From Desulfobacteraceae bacterium (GTDB lineage: Bacteria; Desulfobacterota; Desulfobacteria; Desulfobacterales; Desulfobacteraceae), in NCBI GenBank assembly GCA_022712835.1, contig JAFLJU010000228.1, positions 1-6,517 of the forward strand: DNA of 6,517 nucleotides. Direction: 5' to 3'. The notes under the pieces are model-generated. The model saw only the letters and a program-made list of their open reading frames with translations, searched no databases and was not told the origin of the DNA. Of the stretch, positions 1-6,517 are shown in pieces; within the stretch, counting starts at the first letter, position 1; each line of letters begins with the position of its first letter. The position numbers were made by a program, and so were the translations under genes.

Positions 1-488
1 GAGGTAGCAATGACCATGTCATCATCACCTGCACGGGTAAGGAGAATATCTCCCTTTAACTCCCCCTGGTCTTTCCCATGGGTTTCAAAGGTCAGACGCC
101 GGCTTTCACGGGTTACCTCAAAATCCATGCTCAATTTATTATTTTTAAATCGGGTCACCCCGGAGTTCGAGGCCGAGGGCAGGTTCAGCCTGCCCATGGG
201 AAAGAATGAAAGGGTCTCAAACTGGGAGGATGTTCTTTGTTTAAAATCCAGCCAGCAAACCGCGGCCAACCCAACATACCCAAGATCAGCAATGGTAAAG
301 GTAATCCCAACCCCCTGTTCAGGGGCCAGCACATAATAGTAGTCCCACTCCTTGATTCGATGTCTGGGTGCTTTTATTTTTTTGCGGTCATATCGCCACA
401 GGGGACGGGTGGCATATCCGGGATGAATGAGATGTCCGTTGGTATCCAATAAGTCGCAGGGTTCTGTGATACGGTTTTGAGGGCCCAT
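1..488 (-). CDS. DUF2804 family protein, N-terminal part (runs off left edge)
   Basis: Reading the minus strand from the ATG at 488 gives an open frame of 162 codons with no stop before the window edge. The translation starts MGPQNRITEPCDLLDTNGHL and continues with HPGYATRPL (about residues 22-30), a basic KKIKAPRHRIK stretch (36-46) and EWDYYYV (47-53). This order (an 'I-T-E-P-L-D-G' opening, 'PGYATRPL', then 'KaPrhRIKEWDYYY') is what I recognise as the start of the DUF2804 family, whose biochemical role is not established. No signal peptide or membrane helix is visible, so it is probably cytoplasmic. A strong GGAGG lies 4 nt before the ATG and decides the start. The gene is divergent from the MATE exporter at 642, with a 153-bp shared control region. 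The C-terminal part is missing, so its completeness cannot be judged. Family call fairly sure; function unknown. Confidence 0.85.
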   Translation of the reverse strand, partial: MGPQNRITEPCDLLDTNGHLIHPGYATRPLWRYDRKKIKAPRHRIKEWDYYYVLAPEQGVGITFTIADLGYVGLAAVCWLDFKQRTSSQFETLSFFPMGRLNLPSASNSGVTRFKNNKLSMDFEVTRESRRLTFETHGKDQGELKGDILLTRAGDDDMVIAT

Positions 489-492
489 TTTA

Positions 493-497
493 CCTCC
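493..497 (-). promoter_or_regulatory. Ribosome binding site of the DUF2804 gene
   Basis: The minus strand reads GGAGGTAAAATG, so a full GGAGG core sits 4 nt from the ATG at 488. This supports that start over other ATGs and indicates efficient translation. Confidence 0.8.
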
Positions 498-520
498 AGT
501 TTTGCGGTTAAATTTTCAGA

Positions 521-549
521 TTCACTATATCCAGGTATTGATTTATAAT
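521..549 (+). promoter_or_regulatory. Putative sigma70 promoter for the NorM-type MATE gene
   Basis: On the plus strand, TTCACT (521-526, 4/6 to TTGACA) is followed by 17 nt and a perfect TATAAT (544-549). The start would be near 556, giving a leader of about 86 nt to the ATG at 642. This promoter covers nearly the same bases as the opposing promoter of the DUF2804 gene, so the two could not easily be occupied at once. Inferred from consensus and spacing. Confidence 0.5.
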
Positions 550-552
550 CAA
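524..552 (-). promoter_or_regulatory. Putative sigma70 promoter for the DUF2804 gene
   Basis: On the minus strand, TTGATT (547-552, 4/6 to TTGACA) is followed by exactly 17 nt and TATAGT (524-529, 5/6 to TATAAT). Transcription would start near 517, giving a leader of about 28 nt that contains the GGAGG site. The -35 hexamer lies inside the right arm of the palindrome at 537-553. Promoter identity is inferred from consensus and spacing only. Confidence 0.55.
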
Positions 553-553
553 T
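537..553. promoter_or_regulatory. Palindromic operator candidate in the divergent promoter
   Basis: ATTGATT-TAT-AATCAAT is a perfect inverted repeat with 7-bp arms and a 3-bp centre. It overlaps the plus-strand -10 (544-549) and the minus-strand -35 (547-552). A dimeric regulator bound here would block both promoters. The symmetry is seen directly; the operator role is inferred, and no regulator gene lies within the window next to it. Confidence 0.45.
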
Positions 554-570
554 TGTGTTATGTATGGCCT

Positions 571-597
571 CCCTTGGGAATGAATAAGATCCCAGGG
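571..597 (+). other. Stem-loop in the leader of the MATE gene
   Basis: CCCTTGGGA (571-579) and TCCCAGGG (590-597) can pair into an 8-bp stem with a single bulged T and a 10-nt loop. It would lie in the untranslated leader of the MATE mRNA, 44 nt before the ATG. No T-tract follows (the next bases are TCAAACC), so it is not an intrinsic terminator. It may stabilise the message or be a binding site; it could also be chance. Confidence 0.4.
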
Positions 598-624
598 TCA
601 AACCAGATATACACAGATTTATAT

Positions 625-630
625 AAAAGG
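625..630 (+). promoter_or_regulatory. Weak ribosome binding site of the MATE gene
   Basis: AAAAGG at 625-630 lies 11 nt before the ATG at 642. It is a poorer match and wider spacing than the GGAGG of the divergent gene, suggesting modest translation of this membrane protein. Confidence 0.45.
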
Positions 631-641
631 CCAGACCGCCC

Positions 642-1970
642 ATGTACACTGACCACATCAAAAAAACATTCTATTTATCTTTGCCCATTATCGTGGGGCA
701 GATCGGCCAACTCACCATGTCTGTGGCAGACAATATCATGGTGGGCCGAGTGGGTACCGAGGCCCTGGCTGCGGCTGGCATTGGCAATGCTCTGTTCATG
801 CTGATCATGGTGGTGGGCATGGGGATTTCCATGGCGGTCACCCCCCTGACCGCCATTGCCCTTGGGGCGGGCAGGGACGAGGACTGCGGGGTGGTTCTCC
901 GCCAGGGCTTGCTTCTGAATATGATCTTCGGGGTGGTTCTCTGCGGCCTGACCTTCCTGGCGGCTGAAAGCATTCGTTTTCTGAACCAGCCCCAGGCCAT
1001 TGTGGCCCCGGCCATTCTCTATATGCAGGTGCTAGGGTTGTCCATGATTCCTTTGATGTTGTTCCAGTCCTTTCGTCAATTTGCAGAAGGGGTGAGCTTT
1101 TTAAAACCAGCCATGGTCATTACCCTCATTGCCAACCTGGTGAATGTCTTTGTAAACTGGGTCTTTATTTTTGGTAATTTGGGCGCCCCTGCCCTGGGAC
1201 TTACCGGCGCAGGGATTGCCACCTTTTCCTCAAGAATATTTATGGCTGTCTGCCTTGTGGTTGTCGTCATGACGGCACCAAGTCTGAAGCGATTTGATCC
1301 CTCCCTGCGGTATAGAAAACTTGACTTTTCCATGATGAAGCAACTGCTGGGTATCGGCATCCCGGGCGCCTGTCAGTATTTCTTCGAAGTTTCAGCCTTT
1401 ACCGCCTCTTCCGTGATTGTGGGCTGGATGGGGGCCAGGGAACTTGCCGCCCACCAGATCGCCCTGAATCTGGGCTCCATCTCTTTTATGGGGGCCATGG
1501 GTATCTCTGCGGCAGGTACCATCCGGGTGAGCAATGCCCTGGGACGGGGCAGTGCAGTTGATGTGAGGGCGGCCGGATTCAGCGCAGCCTTTCTCTGCGC
1601 CATATTCATGGGACTGGCAGGCCTTATCTTTGTGTCCCTCAGAAATTTTTTACCTGGGCTTTACTCCCTGGATCCCCAGGTCATAGACATGGCAGCCGGT
1701 CTGCTCATTGTTGTGGCCTTTTTCCAGCTTTCCGACGGCACCCAGGCCGTGGGGGTCGGTATTCTCAGGGGCATAACAGACATGAGGATTCCCACCCTTC
1801 TCACCCTGGCTGCCTATTGGGTCATCGGTCTGCCTGCCGGATATATCCTGGCCTTCAACTTTGATCTGGGAATCATGGGGATCTGGTACGGCCTGCTCAT
1901 CGGCCTGAGCGCCTCAGCCCTGCTCATGATGCTCCGCTTTCATTTTCAAACAAAAATCATTCTGGAATAG
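642..1970 (+). CDS. MATE family multidrug/Na+ (or H+) antiporter, NorM type
   Basis: This 442-residue protein is almost entirely hydrophobic, with about 12 membrane helices in two homologous halves, the usual size and fold for MATE exporters of the inner membrane. These expel cationic drugs or metabolites in exchange for Na+ or H+. The NorM branch is indicated by MSVADNIMVGR in helix 1, QYFFEV and ELAAHQIALN in helices 7-8, and QLSDGTQAVGVGILRG in helix 10. The three carboxylates that matter in Vibrio NorM (D36, E255, D371) appear to correspond to D30, E249 and D365, so it should be functional. The start at 642 places residue 1 just before helix 1, as expected; a weak AAAAGG precedes it. The gene is divergent from DUF2804, convergent with the kinase, and appears monocistronic. 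Its third positions look more GC-rich than those of the kinase gene. The substrate cannot be predicted. Confidence 0.92.
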   Translation: MYTDHIKKTFYLSLPIIVGQIGQLTMSVADNIMVGRVGTEALAAAGIGNALFMLIMVVGMGISMAVTPLTAIALGAGRDEDCGVVLRQGLLLNMIFGVVLCGLTFLAAESIRFLNQPQAIVAPAILYMQVLGLSMIPLMLFQSFRQFAEGVSFLKPAMVITLIANLVNVFVNWVFIFGNLGAPALGLTGAGIATFSSRIFMAVCLVVVVMTAPSLKRFDPSLRYRKLDFSMMKQLLGIGIPGACQYFFEVSAFTASSVIVGWMGARELAAHQIALNLGSISFMGAMGISAAGTIRVSNALGRGSAVDVRAAGFSAAFLCAIFMGLAGLIFVSLRNFLPGLYSLDPQVIDMAAGLLIVVAFFQLSDGTQAVGVGILRGITDMRIPTLLTLAAYWVIGLPAGYILAFNFDLGIMGIWYGLLIGLSASALLMMLRFHFQTKIILE

Positions 1971-2026
1971 GTTAAATCTTCCTTCAATAATGGGCGGCCT
2001 CCAAAGCGATTGGCAAATAAAGCTTT

Positions 2027-4873
<2,847 letters not shown>

Positions 4874-4880
4874 ATGAAAT

Positions 4881-4887
4881 CTCTTTT
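4881..4887 (-). promoter_or_regulatory. Ribosome binding site of the hybrid kinase
   Basis: The minus strand reads AAAAGAG, then 7 nt, then the ATG at 4873. The match to the anti-Shine-Dalgarno is weak but the spacing is right, and the first PAS domain begins about 35 residues in, in line with this start. Confidence 0.4.
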
Positions 4888-4915
4888 TTTGTGGAAATGG
4901 ATGTATCTCTGGAAT

Positions 4916-4934
4916 GGAATACCTGTCATATTCC
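4916..4934. repeat. Inverted repeat GGAATA-N7-TATTCC upstream of the kinase
   Basis: GGAATA (4916-4921) and TATTCC (4929-4934) are perfect 6-bp inverted arms separated by CCTGTCA. The repeat lies 43 bp before the kinase ATG, a normal operator position, near the possible transcription start. It has no T-tract, so it is not a terminator. Such a short dyad can occur by chance. Confidence 0.3.
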
Positions 4935-4939
4935 GAGTA

Positions 4940-4968
4940 TTTCTAAACTCATTTATCTATCTGAACAA
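4940..4968 (-). promoter_or_regulatory. Weak promoter candidate for the hybrid kinase
   Basis: On the minus strand TTGTTC (4963-4968, 3/6) is followed by 17 nt and TAGAAA (4940-4945, 4/6). Transcription would start near 4933, about 60 nt before the ATG. A second weak pair, TTGCAT (5019-5024) and TATCGT (4996-5001), also has a 17-nt spacer. Neither is convincing alone; that the kinase has its own promoter is supported by the 244-bp gap to the upstream gene. Confidence 0.22.
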
Positions 4969-4969
4969 T

Positions 4970-4984
4970 AATGGATACTCCATT
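4970..4984. repeat. Inverted repeat AATGGA-TAC-TCCATT in the spacer between kinase and MATE genes
   Basis: This is a perfect 6+3+6 palindrome about 97 bp before the kinase ATG, in an AT-rich stretch flanked on both sides by CAATA. It lies just upstream of the weak -35 candidate at 4963-4968, where an activator could bind. It could equally form a small hairpin or be chance. Confidence 0.3.
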
Positions 4985-5117
4985 CAATAATAATTACGAT
5001 ACAATAGATAGTGGCACAATGCAAATCGAATTTTAGAAATCCAAAACCGAGTGTTAACTTGCAATGGTCCGCCTCCGGAGAGTGCTGGGTAAATGTTTTT
5101 AAAAGGGGATGAGCCTA

Positions 5118-6488
5118 TTAATTTCTGACCAGGTTTCGTATCCATTTTCGGGATAAAAATCTGGGAATCCCCAGGGCCAGTTTGTAGACTTCTTCTGTCA
5201 TCACCAGTGCCATGACCCAATATACCGGCAGGTTCAGGAAGAAGGCTGCGAAAAACGCCATGGGAACCCCGATACACCAGACCCCGGTAAGATCCAGGAG
5301 AAACCCGAACCGGGTATCTCCGCCTCCCCGCAGGACGCTGACCACATTGGTGAAATTGGTGATTTTAAAGCACAACGAAAGACCCGAGACAAGCATCAGG
5401 TGATAGGCGTTCATATAGGCAATATCTGATATATTATACAAAGAGAGAATCATCTCTCTTGAAAGGATCATAATGCCTCCGGCAATAAGGGCCATGGAAA
5501 ACTGCACCATCAGCAGAAGCTTGCCGTATGAATAGGCTTCATCTGGTTTTCCCGCTCCAATACTATTGCCGATGATGATGGATCCTGCAAAAAACATCCC
5601 GAAAAAGGGGATCATCATGAAATTTTCAATGGAGGCCACAATATTTACCGCGGCAATGGACTGGGTGCCGATCCTGGCATAGACCACATTGTAGAGGCTG
5701 ATGCCGGTCACCCAGACCAGCTCGTTTAAAAACACGGGCCAGCAGGTGGTCAGCACTTTTTTTAAAAATGCGGCATCAAAATCTACCATTTCAGAGAGTG
5801 TTGCCGCAATGGGATATTTTTTCCAATACACCATACCCATGAGGGCAAATCCTTCAATAAACCGGGATATACAGGTGGCAATGGCAGCACCTTTAACCCC
5901 CATGGCAGGAAATCCCAGGTGTCCGAATATCAGGATATAGTTAAGAATAAGGTTGAGCACCACAGCGATGAGGCTTGCGTACATGGGGGGCTTGACAATC
6001 TCCATGCTTCTCAGGTTGTTCATATAGGATAATGTGAATACCGATATTCCAAAACTTAATCCCACAATCCATAGATAGGTGGACCCCAGGGAGATGACTT
6101 CGGGGTCGCGGGTGAACAGTCCCATCACAGCATCGGGGGTGACCATTGCCAGGAAAGTAAACAGGGAACCCAGGGTAAGCCCTGCAATAAGACCGATTCC
6201 CCCAAGTTTTTTAATATTGGCTAAATCTTTTTTTCCCCAGTATTGTGCGGTAAAAATCGCCACCCCGCCGTGAATCCCAAATTGTATGATGATAAAGATA
6301 AATACAAATTGGTTGGCAATCCCAACGGCCGCAATGGCCGTTTCATTTAATTGCCCGATCATCAAGGTATCCATGAAGGTCATGGAGGAGCTTAAAAAAT
6401 TTTGTAATGTAATGGGCAATGCCAGCTTGAACAGCAGGGCAATAAAATTTTTAGTGGTTTGACTCAGATAGTTTTTCATGAATCCCAT
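5118..6488 (-). CDS. MATE family efflux transporter, non-NorM (DinF/YoeA-like) branch
   Basis: This 456-residue inner-membrane protein has about 12 hydrophobic helices and the MATE two-lobe pattern. Helix 1 carries SSSMTFMDTLMIGQL with D40, the position of the key N-lobe Asp of DinF-type MATEs. Helix 7 carries FLNELVW with E256, about one helical turn earlier than the Glu of the NorM-type protein at 642. The loop motif VLRGGGDTRFG (385-395) is typical of this branch. The NorM helix-10 Asp is absent: the segment reads FKITNFTNVVSVLRG. It probably exports a drug or metabolite against an ion gradient, but neither substrate nor ion can be named. The start at 6488 is chosen because GGAGA lies 7 nt before it; an in-frame ATG at 6479 is a possible alternative three codons later. 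A cluster of basic residues ends the protein (SRKWIRNLVRN). The kinase gene follows 244 bp downstream on the same strand. Confidence 0.92.
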   Translation of the reverse strand: MGFMKNYLSQTTKNFIALLFKLALPITLQNFLSSSMTFMDTLMIGQLNETAIAAVGIANQFVFIFIIIQFGIHGGVAIFTAQYWGKKDLANIKKLGGIGLIAGLTLGSLFTFLAMVTPDAVMGLFTRDPEVISLGSTYLWIVGLSFGISVFTLSYMNNLRSMEIVKPPMYASLIAVVLNLILNYILIFGHLGFPAMGVKGAAIATCISRFIEGFALMGMVYWKKYPIAATLSEMVDFDAAFLKKVLTTCWPVFLNELVWVTGISLYNVVYARIGTQSIAAVNIVASIENFMMIPFFGMFFAGSIIIGNSIGAGKPDEAYSYGKLLLMVQFSMALIAGGIMILSREMILSLYNISDIAYMNAYHLMLVSGLSLCFKITNFTNVVSVLRGGGDTRFGFLLDLTGVWCIGVPMAFFAAFFLNLPVYWVMALVMTEEVYKLALGIPRFLSRKWIRNLVRN

Positions 6489-6495
6489 TGGGTAT

Positions 6496-6500
6496 TCTCC
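6496..6500 (-). promoter_or_regulatory. Ribosome binding site of the second MATE gene
   Basis: The minus strand reads GGAGA and then 7 nt before the ATG at 6488. This spacing favours 6488 over the ATG at 6479. The site directly follows a run of seven T, which matters for the attenuator question at the right edge. Confidence 0.6.
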
Positions 6501-6517
6501 ATAAAAAAAGCCCGCTT
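6501..6517 (-). terminator. Possible terminator or attenuator half, cut by the right edge
   Basis: The minus strand enters the window as AAGCGGGCTTTTTTTAT: a GC-rich arm followed by seven T, the typical 3' half of an intrinsic terminator. The 5' arm (expected to contain GCCCGC) would lie beyond the edge. It may end an upstream minus-strand gene, or be a leader attenuator of the MATE gene, since the ribosome binding site starts right after the T run. Only half is visible, so confidence is limited. Confidence 0.4.

Larger units (their letters stand above)
4874..5117. other. Intergenic spacer between the second MATE gene and the hybrid kinase
   Basis: Both flanking genes are on the minus strand. 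The spacer is AT-rich and carries the two dyads and weak promoter listed separately. I see no coding frame continuing a known protein and no GC stem followed by a T-tract after the MATE stop. An isolated CTCCGGAG palindrome occurs around 5076, without terminator features. Read-through from the MATE gene into the kinase therefore cannot be ruled out. Confidence 0.5.

Noticed and set aside
10..336. Plus-strand 108-codon open frame near the left edge
   Set aside because: Antisense to the DUF2804 coding frame, which has recognisable motifs.
616..630. Second promoter -10 (TATATAA) just before the MATE gene
   Set aside because: The 17-nt upstream hexamer is GTCAAA, a poor -35, and the start would fall on the ribosome binding site.
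374..661. Minus-strand 95-codon open frame across the divergent promoter region
   Set aside because: It overlaps the DUF2804 start in a different frame and would cross the promoters; the DUF2804 frame has family motifs and a strong ribosome binding site.
1971..2026. Bidirectional terminator between the convergent MATE and kinase genes
   Set aside because: Only a 4-bp CCAA/TTGG stem (2001-2013) and a small AAAGCTTT palindrome are present; neither has the GC stem plus T-tract of an intrinsic terminator.
5012..5025. Sigma54-like promoter (TGGCAC) on the plus strand
   Set aside because: TGGCAC is present but the required TTGC element at the right distance is not; what follows is AATGCAAA, and no plus-strand gene lies downstream.
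4984..5277. Minus-strand 97-codon open frame overlapping the 3' end of the second MATE gene
   Set aside because: It lies in another frame of the MATE gene, has low-complexity composition with no recognisable motif, and the overlapping MATE reading is clearly the real protein.

Overview
The window holds four protein-coding genes and no RNA genes, mobile elements or CRISPR array that I can see. GC content is intermediate. Large NorM/MATE exporters, a DUF2804 protein and a soluble multi-PAS hybrid histidine kinase of the type common in sulfate-reducing Desulfobacterota (Desulfobacter/Desulfobacterium-like) suggest a Gram-negative anaerobic deltaproteobacterium. That assignment is an inference from overall protein style, not from a marker gene.

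Layout, left to right: (1) positions 1-488, minus strand, the N-terminal 162 codons of a DUF2804-family protein that runs off the left edge; (2) positions 489-641, a compact divergent control region with two face-to-face sigma70-like promoters sharing a perfect 7+3+7 palindrome, plus a leader hairpin; (3) positions 642-1970, plus strand, a complete NorM-type MATE exporter; (4) a 56-bp convergent gap; (5) positions 2027-4873, minus strand, a 948-residue cytoplasmic hybrid sensor kinase (three PAS, HisKA, HATPase, two receiver domains); (6) a 244-bp spacer with two small dyads; (7) positions 5118-6488, minus strand, a second MATE transporter from a different branch; (8) a short right edge holding half of a GC-stem/T-tract structure directly next to the ribosome binding site of that transporter.

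How they may work together: the DUF2804 gene and the first MATE gene share a control region and are probably co-regulated. The hybrid kinase has no membrane segment, no HPt domain and no DNA-binding output, so it must work with partners encoded elsewhere. Whether it controls either exporter cannot be told from the sequence. The two MATE proteins differ in their key membrane carboxylates and are not recent duplicates. I do not see a clearly new multi-gene system here. The most informative non-coding signal is the shared divergent promoter/palindrome at 521-553, followed by the possible attenuator at the right edge.
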